A stretch of 64,000 nucleotides of DNA from the NCBI RefSeq assembly GCF_003383615.1, contig NZ_QNUL01000004.1, positions 186,001-250,000 on the forward strand, written 5' to 3'. Position numbers and translations under genes: made by a program. Under the pieces are notes generated by a model that was given only the letters and a program-made list of their open reading frames with translations, did not search any database and was not told the origin of the DNA. Below are positions 25,938 to 34,371 of the stretch, in pieces; within the stretch, counting starts at the first letter, position 1, and each line of letters starts with the position of its first letter. This stretch comes from Dyadobacter luteus. GTDB lineage: Bacteria; Bacteroidota; Bacteroidia; Cytophagales; Spirosomataceae.

Positions 25938-26921
25938 ATGAGAATCGCCACTTTCAGCACACAATCCTACGACCGACAGTTTCTTGATCAGTTCAACACG
26001 GGACACGAAATCAAATATTTCGAGCTGCCTCTCAATGAGCAGACAGCCTCTCTGACAAAGGGTTTTGACGCGGTATGTATTTTTGTTAATGATACTGCGA
26101 ACAAGGAGGTAATCAACATTTTGTCACAGAATGGAATCAAACTCATTGTACTTCGCTGTGCAGGGTTCAATAACGTTGATTTACCGGCGGCCAAAGAGGA
26201 AAATATTACTGTCACACGCGTACCAGCCTATTCGCCGGAGGCCGTGGCGGAACATGCACTCGCATTGATACTTACATTGAACAGAAAGACACATAAGGCC
26301 TATAACCGGGTACGAGAGGGGAATTTCTCGTTAGAAAAACTCATGGGCTTTAATCTCCACCACCGGAAAGTGGCTGTGATAGGAACCGGCGGAATAGGTA
26401 GGGCTTTTTGTAAAATACTGCTTGGTTTTGGCTGTAAAGTAGCTGCTTACGACGTCAGTGTAGATGAAAGTCTGATAGAATCAGGTGTGGTGTATGGGAC
26501 ATTGGAAGAGACGTTGGCCGGAGCAGACATCGTTTCGCTGCACTGCCCGCTATTGGAAAGCACGCACCACCTCATCAATACACAGACTTTAAAATTATTC
26601 AAGCAGGGCGCTATGTTGATCAATACAAGCAGAGGCGGACTTGTCAATACGGCTGATGTAATCGAAGCACTGAAAAGCGGTCAGCTTGGAGCCCTTGGTC
26701 TTGATGTGTATGAGCAGGAGGGAGATCTTTTCTTCCGGGATTTTTCAGAAGATATTATTCAGGACGACCAGATTGCCAGGTTAATATCCTTCCCCAATGT
26801 GCTGATTACCTCTCATCAGGGATTTTTCACCAAAGAAGCCATGGAGCAAATTGCTGTGACCTCATTCGGGAATATTGATGCTTTCCACAAGGGGCAGCAA
26901 CTTCTCAATCAAGTGGAATAA
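25938..26921 (+). CDS. ldhA: D-lactate dehydrogenase (2-hydroxyacid dehydrogenase family)
   Basis: A 327-residue NAD-dependent dehydrogenase of the D-isomer-specific 2-hydroxyacid family. The dinucleotide loop is GTGGIG at 149-154, Arg232 (INTSRGG) binds the carboxylate, and Glu259 (DVYEQ) with His293 (ITSHQGF) forms the catalytic relay. The DVYEQEGDLFF block and the ISFPNVLITSHQ segment are characteristic of the fermentative D-lactate dehydrogenase LdhA, which reduces pyruvate to D-lactate in the cytoplasm. It is transcribed alone and closed by a hairpin at 26927-26962. Confidence 0.9.
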   Translation: MRIATFSTQSYDRQFLDQFNTGHEIKYFELPLNEQTASLTKGFDAVCIFVNDTANKEVINILSQNGIKLIVLRCAGFNNVDLPAAKEENITVTRVPAYSPEAVAEHALALILTLNRKTHKAYNRVREGNFSLEKLMGFNLHHRKVAVIGTGGIGRAFCKILLGFGCKVAAYDVSVDESLIESGVVYGTLEETLAGADIVSLHCPLLESTHHLINTQTLKLFKQGAMLINTSRGGLVNTADVIEALKSGQLGALGLDVYEQEGDLFFRDFSEDIIQDDQIARLISFPNVLITSHQGFFTKEAMEQIAVTSFGNIDAFHKGQQLLNQVE

Positions 26922-26926
26922 AACGA

Positions 26927-26962
26927 TTTGTGAGAGCTGCTATCTGGAGTGGCTCTCACAAA
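26927..26962 (+). terminator. hairpin after the D-lactate dehydrogenase gene
   Basis: The 11-bp arms TTTGTGAGAGC (26927-26937) and GCTCTCACAAA (26952-26962) are perfectly complementary. The T-run is short, so termination may be partial. Confidence 0.7.
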
Positions 26963-27108
26963 ACTTACTGAGAATTTCAACAATGTTTTGTCGTGTTTTT
27001 TATCACTGTCCTTGCATCTTTGCCTTTCGGGTAGTGAAGTTCTGACATTTTTTCTCCGGCAGGCATAATAGGAGCTAATGCTCTATCTTACTTAGAGAGG
27101 CATCATTC

Positions 27109-27705
27109 TTATTTTGGCAACTCTGATTTGATTTTTACCAATTGACCTAGAAGAGAAGTTAGTGGAACTGAAACATTTCCTATCTGCGTTGCAGCAGCAG
27201 CCACCGCAAAATTGAATGATTCTATTTCTGTCTGTCTCTTGTTTAATATATCCTGATAAGTGGATATATTTTGGCCGTCGGACGACCTGCTGATCGCCAG
27301 GACATTTTGTAGCACGTCATCGTGAGTCAATTGTATGCCATAATGCCTGGCAACAGAAAGGCACTCGTCAGTTACCGATTTACCAATTTCTAATGTAGAT
27401 TCATTACGGTAGAAAACTCCGTTATCAATCTACAGCAGCGGGCAAATTGAATTGAACACACAGTTGCTGATAACTTTTTTCCAAATTAGTGTCTGTATAT
27501 CATGCTTATGACGGAAGGGAAATTGATTCGTATCCAATTGTTTAACGATGTGTCTGAGAATATTACCAGAACCGTTTACTACACCAATCGGTGATGTGGC
27601 AACAAGCTTAAACCTAACTTGATTCTCTGCGGTAGATTCACTTGTTGCGTATAATAAACATCTGTACAAGTTGTTGAATCCATTATCTAAGAAGCTATTT
27701 TCAAC
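27109..27705 (-). pseudogene. 2-dehydropantoate 2-reductase (panE-like) fragment, 5' truncated and interrupted
   Basis: Read on the minus strand, one frame from 27705 to the TAA at 27109 matches the C-terminal two thirds of ketopantoate reductase. Landmarks are VENSFLDNGFNNLYRCLLY, LVATSPIGVV, FPFRHKHDIQTLIWKKVI, NSVFNSVCPLL-like NSICPLL, and SRSSDGQNISTYQDILNKR with TEIESFN. An in-frame TAG at 27430-27432 splits it into two open frames. The N-terminal Rossmann domain is missing: homology stops at 27705, where an IS66-type terminus begins. The family reduces ketopantoate to pantoate with NADPH for pantothenate synthesis; this copy cannot make a full product. Confidence 0.8.
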
Positions 27706-28317
27706 GTAAGCAGTCGGCTATCCCGCTTGTTTTGTAAGAGGTATGCTATAGGGATTATTGATTTAGTTTCCAGCAATTTGGAAGAAGGTCGGAGAATCTG
27801 CCGCCGTAGTTAGGATCATTCATTTTACGAAGAATATCCAGCAGCCAGTCTTGCGGATTTACCTGGTGTTTTCTGCATGAGGCAAAAAGAGAGTAAATCA
27901 TGGCAGCATTTTGCGCAGTGTCGTGTGTATCTGCGAAAAGGAAGTTACGTCGACGCAATGCGATTGGTCTGATAGCATTCTCGATCAGATTATTGAGGGC
28001 GCCGCTGCGATCGATTTGTAAATCTCCATGGAGCGCATAGTCTCTTACTTTCCATCAATGGAAGAGCATATCCAATCGCCTTTCCAATAGGACTATGTGG
28101 TAGTACTTTGGGATACTCCTGCTGCATCCATTCGTGTAGTTGGGTGAGTATCGGCAGAGCTTTCGTCATCCTTTTTTCAGCAATCTGACCTTCACTGAGT
28201 GGTGGCGTATGCTCACGGATTTCCTTTTCAATCCCGTAAAGCCGGCCGATAGTTCCTACTGCCCAGGCAGCTCTTTCGCTGTCATTTTTAACCGCTTCAT
28301 CAAAGCGGTCCGCCTAT
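27706..28317 (-). mobile_element. IS66 family transposase remnant with one terminal end
   Basis: The minus strand encodes the C-terminal third of an IS66 (TnpC-type) transposase. An upstream piece runs ADRFDEAVKNDSERAAWAVG and continues through LHEWMQQEYPKVLPHSPIGKAIGYALPLM. After a frameshift near 28050 it continues as RDYALHGDLQIDRSGALNNL, ENAIRPIALRRRNFLFADTH and the tail down to the TAA at 27755. The outer end at 27706 begins GTAAGCAGTC, fitting the GTAA-type terminal repeats of this family. The N-terminal two thirds, accessory genes and the other terminus are absent, so the element is dead. Confidence 0.8.
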
Positions 28318-28404
28318 TTGTATTGGTTGTACTTGAAGTAGATAAATCCCAATAGGCATTGCATGGTCCATTCATCAAATTTTGGTAGGTTGCATTTAGA
28401 AATA

Positions 28405-28800
28405 TCAGCCATTTACCCTTGGGAACGGTGATTTAATGTTGGAATATTTATAACTAGCGATGGTATTAGTAGTACGGCCAGTTATATTTGGTGGTGTGCC
28501 TGTATTCCCGGAAGCTATTCGTGTTTTCGTATCCATCCAGGTACCCACTCCCTTGGCGTTGGAAGTGAATACTTTGCCCGCACCTTCGCTTCCGTCCTGA
28601 ATTCTCACTTGTCCTGTAGTCTTATTGATTCTGAAGACGCTTCCGTTGTTTGATTCTACTTCAAGATTGGTATTTGTAGCAATAGTCGTCGTGTTCGAGC
28701 CAATTTTTACCTGAGCAAGTAACTCTGAGGGAGAGAAAAAAGAACAGACAGTTGATGACGTCAAGAAAAATACCTGAAATAAGGATTTGTTTAGTTTCAT
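28405..28800 (-). CDS. short secreted protein of unknown function, possibly truncated
   Basis: A 131-residue product with a signal peptide (LFQVFFLTSSTVCSFFSPSELLAQ). The segment that follows resembles the N-terminal part of Bacteroidota cell-surface and tail-fibre-like proteins: VKIGSNTTTIATNTNLEVES, then RINKTTGQVRIQDGSEGAGKVF and GVGTWMDTKT. In such proteins a longer C-terminal domain usually follows; here the frame ends soon after, next to the IS66 remnant, so loss of the 3' part is plausible. I cannot assign a function. A 32-codon open frame (about 28318-28413, minus strand) starts across its 3' end and is not recognised. Confidence 0.5.
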   Translation of the reverse strand: MKLNKSLFQVFFLTSSTVCSFFSPSELLAQVKIGSNTTTIATNTNLEVESNNGSVFRINKTTGQVRIQDGSEGAGKVFTSNAKGVGTWMDTKTRIASGNTGTPPNITGRTTNTIASYKYSNIKSPFPRVNG

Positions 28801-29765
28801 AAACGTTGTGATAAGTATACTGATGGTTAAATATTAATTGAGGACATTAGCTTCGCGTGAGTTCTCAAGTTTCCAAGAGAGATTGTATGAGAGCAGACTT
28901 TAATTAGGGAAGGATAATAATTTCTCAACAGCCGAAAAGTATGACTAGGCAGTTGAAGTTGGAAGATGCTGAGGAGATAGAAAGCCGACTATGTTCAAAG
29001 CACCTAAATAGCGATAAGCTTTGCGGATGCGATTATCGATGAAGCTAATTTCCTTATCAAAGCCATTGATGCCAGCTTGTAAACTGTCAAACTTTAATGA
29101 TAGGAGGAGGGAATTCATTCTATTAACGTTGAGTAAATATCGAAGTAACGTTACGATTTCAAATGTAGAATCCTTTTGTTGTGGATAGCAAAAATGACCG
29201 TGGACAAAATCGTGGAGAATAAGTAAAATACCTGCTAATTCGCAGGAAACAATGTTTTTTGGAAATAAAAGTGGCGGGAGTTTAGTAAGAATACCATGGG
29301 TTGGATGTCAATTTCGTCCTGGATAATTACTGATAAAAACATTTGTTAATCCCGGTGTGGTCACGGATGTCCATAATACTCACGGACACTGCTTTAACTT
29401 ATCAGGTAAATGTGTGTTTAAAGAGTGATAACTTATTACTTTTTCAATGACACGATAGGGAGGAATTTTTACCAGGCCAACTCGCAGCTATATTATGCCG
29501 GATACTGAGACTTGGTAATGATGGAAGTAAAATTGAGAGGTAGCCATATTTAACACTCTGCTTTTGAAACCAAATACATCGGTACCCAAAATCTTGTCTA
29601 CGAATAGCCATCAGGGTTACTCTGGAGTCTGCTCAATTGGATGGTTCCTGATTTTGGCATGATGTTTATATAATCCTTCATGTAAACTGTGCAGATACCA
29701 AAACACTGCCCTAAAAGGCATATATTCCGCAGTTATAACATTTTGTACTTATTAAACAGCAACGC
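28801..29765. other. decayed region without an intact gene
   Basis: About 965 bp between the secreted protein gene and the large histidine kinase gene. The only sustained frame is the one at 28945-29307 on the minus strand. The rest is broken by stops in all six frames, with scattered short open stretches and no recognisable motifs, terminators or repeats. The composition is more A/T-rich than in the flanking genes, consistent with a mutational graveyard beside the IS66 remnant. Confidence 0.6.
28945..29307 (-). pseudogene. open frame of 120 codons with no early start codon, probable gene fragment
   Basis: On the minus strand, codons from just after a TGA (29308-29310) to the TAG at 28945-28947 stay open. 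They read as a plausible helical protein (VSCELAGILLILHDFVHGHF, FEIVTLLRYLLNVNRMNSL, FDKEISFIDNRIRKAYRYL). No ATG occurs in the first half; the first is about 55 codons before the stop. This suggests a gene that has lost its 5' end. I recognise no family. Confidence 0.35.
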
Positions 29766-32700
29766 ATGGAAGGCAATTCGAAGCCCTTTAATATAGATAA
29801 TACGTTGGAATTAAATCGATTGGAGCTGGCGCTCGAATCGGCTGGTATAGGAACGTGGGAACTCGACTTGCACAACCTACAGTTTCGCTGGTGCAGAAGG
29901 GCAAAAAAGTTATTTTCTTTTGATGGAGAAGATGTTGTCAAGCTCGAAACCCTGTTAGAACTGGTAGATAATGATTTTCGAAATGCGTTCAAAAAAACAC
30001 TTTTGAATGCGAAATCGAAAGAATCCTTTTCTTTGGAGATTAAGTTGTATGCAGCTGATGAGGATGTGTGGGTACTTTGCAGGGGAATGGCGCATCAGCA
30101 TCCAACAAACGGGCTGCCTATAATATTGGGGACGTTTGTCGATATAAGTCATGAAATCAAGCTTCGGGACGAAAAATTAAAGACGAGTAAGCAAAGCCAG
30201 CTGTTTAAAACCATCGTTGAGCAGGCGCCTATGGCCATAGGCCTTTTGAAAGGACCCGAGTTAATCATTGAGCTTGGAAATGAGAAAATATTTGAAATGT
30301 GGGGTAAGACGAACGCAATCGCGGGAGTGAGGCTTGCGGATGCTCTGCCTGAGATTCAAGGACAAGGCTTTCTTGAACTATTAGCAGACGTATACCAAAC
30401 AGGCAAAGCTCATTTTGGCAATAGTGCGCTTGTGAATCTGGAAAGAAATAACAGAATCGAACAGGCCTACTTCGATTTTGTTTATTCTCCCGTCCGTGAC
30501 AATCATGGGTCGGTGAACGGAATTATGATTATGGCAACTGAGGTGACTGAGCAGTTTAATGCCATTGCAAAGTTGGAGGAAAGTGAATTGAAATTCCGTA
30601 CGCTTATCGAGCAAATGCCTGTCGGAGTCAGTTTGTTTACAGGGAAAGATATGATCGTGGAACTGATAAACCAGCCGATGATTGAATATTGGGGGAAAGA
30701 TAGCTCAGTGATTGGTAAACCACTTCATAAGGCACTTCCTGAGTTGGAAGGACAACCGTTTCTTGAATTATTGGCAGACATCTACGAAAACGGAAATACT
30801 TTTACTTCGGTAGACGCACCGGTGGACCTGGTGGTCAATGGTGTTTTGGACCGTTACTATTTTACCTATACGTATAAACCTCTTTTCGACGAAACCGGTA
30901 AGGTATATGCCATCATAGATATGTCTATTGATGTGACCGAACAGGTGCTGGCCAAGAAGGCACTTCAGGAAAGTGAGGCAAGATTAAAATCCGTGATTTC
31001 TTCGGCTCCCGCCGCGATAGGACTTTTTGTAGGCAGGGAGCTTAGGGTAGAAATGCCGAATCAGTCATTTATTGATATTGTAGGTAAAGGTGCTGATATC
31101 GTAGGGAAACCGCTCAGTGAAGTAATGCCGGAGCTGCACAATCAACCCTTTCTGCAAATTCTGGATGATGTTTACACAAGCGGAGTTACCTACCAAAGTT
31201 ATGGCACACAGGTAGACATTGTACAGCATGGTGTGATGAGCCATAATTTCTATGACATTACCTACTCTCCACTTTTGGACAGTGAAGGAAATGTTTATGC
31301 CATTCTGGATATTGCTATCGAGGTTACGGAAAGAGTCAATGTAGAAAAGCAGATTCATGAAAGCCAGTTGCAGTTACTGTCACTTTTTGAGCAGTCTCCT
31401 GTGGGTGTCGCCATGATTAAAAAAGATGATCTTGTCTTTACAATGGCAAATCCCTTCTACTGCAAACTGATAGGACGGAATGCGGAGGACATTTTAGGAA
31501 AGCCGCTTTTGGACGTACTACCGGAAATGGAAGGACAGGGCTTTGACGAATTACTGAAAAATGTGATAAACACCGGAATACCGTATCACTCCAAAGAACA
31601 GGCGGTAGAAATTGCCTATGAAGATGTGCTGCAAACGATTTATGTAGATCTTACCTACCAGCCTCAGCGTAATATGGATGGGGTTATTATTGGCGTACTG
31701 GTGGTTGCTACAGATCTTACAGAACAGGTAAGAAGCCGAAAACGATTACAACAAACGGAAGTATTCCTGAGAGGTGCTATCGAACTTGCGGAGTTGGGTA
31801 CCTATTCTATTGATGTTGAGAACGGAAGTGTTGAATGCTCGGACAGATTGAAACATTGGTTTGGATTGCCTGACCAGGACCAAATAACAGATCAAATGAT
31901 CTATTCCGCAGTGTCTCCGGACGATCTGCCAGCTTTGACTGAAGCGATTAGTCAGGCTCTTTCGCCGGCAACCAATGGTTTCTATGACATTGAGTACAGG
32001 CTTAATCCCGAAAAGGTAAAGACTTCAAGAATTTTGCACGCTCAGGGCAAAGTGCTTTATGATCAGAAGCATAAACCGGTTACGATTATAGGTTCGGTGC
32101 AGGATGTTACCAATCAGCGCATTACCGAGTTGTCTCTGGAAGGGCAGATACAGGAGCGTACCGAACAGCTGGAAGCAACCAATGAAGAGCTGGCGGCGAT
32201 CAATGAGGAATACATGGCTACCAATGAGGAGCTTTCTGAATTGAACAATCTTTTGAAACAGTCCAACGTAAATCTCCAGCAGTTTGCCTACGTGGCATCT
32301 CATGATTTGCAGGAGCCGCTACGTAAAATTCAGTCTTTCTCAACACTACTCGTGGATCGTTACGGGCCACAGTTGGCCGACGGAATAGATTATCTGCTTC
32401 GTATGCAAAGTGCAGCCAGGCGAATGTCTGAGTTAATTGACGATCTGCTTGCATTCTCCCGAGTAACCTCTCCCAAGAATGTGTACGGGAGGGTATCCCT
32501 AACCAAAATCGTTTCAGCTGTCCTGAATGATCTTGAAATTGCAATACAGGAGTCTCAGACCGAGCTTTATGTTACCCCTTTGCCTGACATACAGGGCGAT
32601 AACACGCAGTTGTCGCAGCTGTTTTTGAATCTGATCAGTAATGCGATAAAATTCAGAAAGCCAGATGTAAATCCGGTCATTTCTATAGAGAGTAAATTGG

Positions 32701-32975
32701 TACACCATTATGAGCTGGGTCCTTCTGTACGACCTACCCGAACCTCGAATTCATATTATCAGATTGATGTAAAAGACAATGGGGTAGGGTTTGAGCAGCA
32801 ATATGCCGAGCGTATTTTTCAGCTATTTCAGCGTCTGCATGGCAGGAGTGAATATTCTGGTACGGGTATAGGCCTGGCGATTTGCGAACGCGTGGTCAGC
32901 AATCATGGGGGTGCAATCCTTGCGAAAAGCAGCCCGGGTGAAGGAGCTACATTTAGTGTATTTTTGCCTTTGTAA
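29766..32975 (+). CDS. sensor histidine kinase with six PAS domains
   Basis: A 1069-residue soluble kinase with no membrane span. A PAS_3-type domain occupies about 14-135. Four similar PAS units follow (about 145-265, 275-395, 405-525, 530-655), each with a recognisable LPE-x-x-x-Q-x-F-x-x-(L/I)-L block and a D/E-V-T-E-(Q/R) end. A sixth, divergent PAS lies at about 665-790. A coiled coil with repeated ATNEEL-like heptads leads to the HisKA domain with His846 (YVASHDLQEPLRK), and the HATPase domain has intact N, G1 (DNGVGF) and G2 (GTGIGLAI) boxes. The DLQEPL H-box is that of bacteriophytochrome-like cytosolic kinases. No response regulator is adjacent. Confidence 0.93.
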   Translation: MEGNSKPFNIDNTLELNRLELALESAGIGTWELDLHNLQFRWCRRAKKLFSFDGEDVVKLETLLELVDNDFRNAFKKTLLNAKSKESFSLEIKLYAADEDVWVLCRGMAHQHPTNGLPIILGTFVDISHEIKLRDEKLKTSKQSQLFKTIVEQAPMAIGLLKGPELIIELGNEKIFEMWGKTNAIAGVRLADALPEIQGQGFLELLADVYQTGKAHFGNSALVNLERNNRIEQAYFDFVYSPVRDNHGSVNGIMIMATEVTEQFNAIAKLEESELKFRTLIEQMPVGVSLFTGKDMIVELINQPMIEYWGKDSSVIGKPLHKALPELEGQPFLELLADIYENGNTFTSVDAPVDLVVNGVLDRYYFTYTYKPLFDETGKVYAIIDMSIDVTEQVLAKKALQESEARLKSVISSAPAAIGLFVGRELRVEMPNQSFIDIVGKGADIVGKPLSEVMPELHNQPFLQILDDVYTSGVTYQSYGTQVDIVQHGVMSHNFYDITYSPLLDSEGNVYAILDIAIEVTERVNVEKQIHESQLQLLSLFEQSPVGVAMIKKDDLVFTMANPFYCKLIGRNAEDILGKPLLDVLPEMEGQGFDELLKNVINTGIPYHSKEQAVEIAYEDVLQTIYVDLTYQPQRNMDGVIIGVLVVATDLTEQVRSRKRLQQTEVFLRGAIELAELGTYSIDVENGSVECSDRLKHWFGLPDQDQITDQMIYSAVSPDDLPALTEAISQALSPATNGFYDIEYRLNPEKVKTSRILHAQGKVLYDQKHKPVTIIGSVQDVTNQRITELSLEGQIQERTEQLEATNEELAAINEEYMATNEELSELNNLLKQSNVNLQQFAYVASHDLQEPLRKIQSFSTLLVDRYGPQLADGIDYLLRMQSAARRMSELIDDLLAFSRVTSPKNVYGRVSLTKIVSAVLNDLEIAIQESQTELYVTPLPDIQGDNTQLSQLFLNLISNAIKFRKPDVNPVISIESKLVHHYELGPSVRPTRTSNSYYQIDVKDNGVGFEQQYAERIFQLFQRLHGRSEYSGTGIGLAICERVVSNHGGAILAKSSPGEGATFSVFLPL

Positions 32976-32978
32976 TTT

Positions 32979-33323
32979 TCATGAAGGCCGATCCATAATT
33001 TCTTTTCTATGTGCTAAACCCCAGTAATGGAGCTCTTCCATCACTTTTTCCAGGGACATTCCGTGGGTAGTAATTGTGTATTCTACTGTAGGTGGGAATG
33101 TGTCATACACCGTTCTCAGGATCAGTTTGTTTGATTCAAGTGCTTTTAACTCTTTGGAAAGTGTCTTGTCTGTAATTCCGGGCACCTGTTTAGAAATTTG
33201 TTTGAAGCGTAACGGGCCGGTCGACAAAGCAAATAGTATCAACAATTTCCATCTTCCTTCCAGCGCTTCCAAAGCATCTTTAATTGAAAGTGCAGTTTTG
33301 GGGCATCCTCCGTTTGTGAGCAT
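32979..33323 (-). CDS. HxlR family transcriptional regulator
   Basis: A 114-residue winged-helix regulator of the HxlR type: an N-terminal CP motif (GGCPKTAL), then LEALEGRWKLLILFAL, GPLRFKQISKQVPGI with the recognition helix, TDKTLSKELKAL, and the wing VEYTITTHG. Many members respond to electrophiles or oxidants through the N-terminal cysteine, here Cys7. It is divergent from a DoxX-like membrane protein gene and shares a control region with repeated GGATAG half-sites. Its 3' end is only 3 nt from the convergent histidine kinase gene. Confidence 0.92.
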   Translation of the reverse strand: MLTNGGCPKTALSIKDALEALEGRWKLLILFALSTGPLRFKQISKQVPGITDKTLSKELKALESNKLILRTVYDTFPPTVEYTITTHGMSLEKVMEELHYWGLAHRKEIMDRPS

Positions 33324-33346
33324 GTTGTTATCTCATTTAAAATCAG

Positions 33347-33377
33347 CAATACTATCCAGGTGGATAGCGCTATCCAA
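33347..33377 (-). promoter_or_regulatory. promoter of the HxlR gene
   Basis: On the minus strand TTG (33377-33375) and TAGTATTG (33354-33347) are 20 nt apart, a Bacteroidota-type promoter with one mismatch. The palindromic operator core at 33362-33375 fills the spacer, so the regulator would block its own promoter. Confidence 0.6.
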
Positions 33378-33403
33378 TCTGGAAGTGCTTTCAGCCGGAT
33401 AGT
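33351..33403. promoter_or_regulatory. HxlR operator region with four GGATAG half-sites
   Basis: Four half-sites of alternating orientation occur: CTATCC 33352-33357, GGATAG 33362-33367, CTATCC 33370-33375 and GGATAG 33397-33402. The middle two form the perfect 14-bp palindrome GGATAGCGCTATCC (33362-33375). They cover the promoters of both divergent genes and are the likely binding sites of the dimeric regulator. Confidence 0.65.
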
Positions 33404-33412
33404 AAATGTAGC

Positions 33413-33420
33413 TAAGTTTG
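33413..33420 (+). promoter_or_regulatory. -7 box for the DoxX-like gene
   Basis: TAAGTTTG matches TAnnTTTG exactly and predicts a short leader before the ATG at 33443. The outermost GGATAG half-site lies in its spacer. No TTG -33 box is present. Confidence 0.5.
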
Positions 33421-33442
33421 TCTCAGAAACAAACAAGACACA

Positions 33443-33871
33443 ATGAAGATGACTGATCCAAAGTTTTACAAAAAAATGAATGTCTCGCTATGGACGCTAC
33501 AGTGGACATTATCGCTGCTAATGCTATCTGGTGCTATAATGAAATTTATGCCGATTGCTAATATAGCTTCTATAATGCCCTGGATGGGGCAAGTGCCTGA
33601 GTACATGGTTCGCGGTCTGGGGTTTATCGATCTGGCTGCTGCAGTAGGGATAGTGCTTCCGGCCTTGATGAGACGGAACCGTCGGATGACCTTATTTGCT
33701 GCTGCGGGGATCTTTTTGTTAATGATCTGCGCGGTTGTGTTTCATCTGTTTAGAGGTGAGGCGGAATCCATCGCAGTCAATATTTTCACAGGTATATTAG
33801 CACTTTTGGTCGGGGTAGGTCGATGGTATGAGCTGCGGGAGGCCGGCAAAAAAGGACTAACAATCTGCTGA
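33443..33871 (+). CDS. DoxX-like membrane protein
   Basis: A 142-residue protein with four predicted membrane spans (about 15-35, 58-78, 84-104, 112-130), the size and topology of the DoxX/DoxX-like family. The N-terminal TLQWTLSLLMLSGAIMKFMP and the GLGFIDLAAAVGIVLPAL block are typical. Family members are linked to quinone or thiosulfate chemistry in archaea and to oxidative stress in bacteria. The divergent HxlR regulator and shared operator suggest that expression is induced when that repressor is released. Confidence 0.85.
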   Translation: MKMTDPKFYKKMNVSLWTLQWTLSLLMLSGAIMKFMPIANIASIMPWMGQVPEYMVRGLGFIDLAAAVGIVLPALMRRNRRMTLFAAAGIFLLMICAVVFHLFRGEAESIAVNIFTGILALLVGVGRWYELREAGKKGLTIC

Positions 33872-33939
33872 TATTATTTGCCGGCATCCGAGCCGAATTG
33901 CGTGGGTTTTATCTGTTCCAATGCCGGCAAGAAATTAAC

Positions 33940-34371
33940 TCAATGGGGTTCGAAGTACTTTTCTACCAGCTCATCAAGCATATGGGTCCGAAGAGGTTTT
34001 GGCAGGAAATCGACAATTTGCCCGTCAAGTAAAGCTCTGTCCCGATCGTCAGGATTCAAAGAAGTGGTAAGCATTACAACAATCACTTTCGCGCGGAGTC
34101 TGGAATCAATATTTTTATAACGCTCCATAAAATCCCAGCCGGTAAGCCCCGGCATGTTGATATCCAGGAAGATAATACCTGGCCTTGGCGATTCAGCTGT
34201 ATCTTCAAACTCACCTTTCTGGGTTAGAAAATTCAGAGCATCTTCCACACTGGTTACATCTTTAACTGTTGTGTCAATTTCAGACTTTTGGATAATCTTG
34301 GTATGAACGAAGTTAGTCAGCTCGTTGTCATCCACGAGTAAAATGCATTCCAGATCTTTAAATTTTTTCAT
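33940..34371 (-). CDS. single-domain response regulator
   Basis: A 143-residue CheY-like receiver. I take the ATG at 34371 (MKKFKDLECILLVDDNE), not the longer frame, because it overlaps the upstream kinase stop as ATGA. The acidic pair is in LLVDDNE, the phospho-acceptor is the Asp of IIFLDINMPG, and the switch Thr is in VVMLTTSLNPDD, with the Lys in FLPKPL. No output domain follows. The extended loop and the form of the receiver are those of regulators paired with phytochrome-like kinases. It is translationally coupled to the PAS kinase. Confidence 0.92.
   Translation of the reverse strand: MKKFKDLECILLVDDNELTNFVHTKIIQKSEIDTTVKDVTSVEDALNFLTQKGEFEDTAESPRPGIIFLDINMPGLTGWDFMERYKNIDSRLRAKVIVVMLTTSLNPDDRDRALLDGQIVDFLPKPLRTHMLDELVEKYFEPH

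Noticed and set aside
29560..29700. short frames with protein-like words before the six-PAS kinase gene
   Set aside because: Interrupted by several stops on both strands and matched to no family; calling them IS or gene remnants would be guesswork.
33879..33930. inverted repeat TTGCCGGCAT...ATGCCGGCAA between the DoxX-like and response regulator genes
   Set aside because: The loop is about 32 nt and no T-run follows, so a terminator call is not justified.
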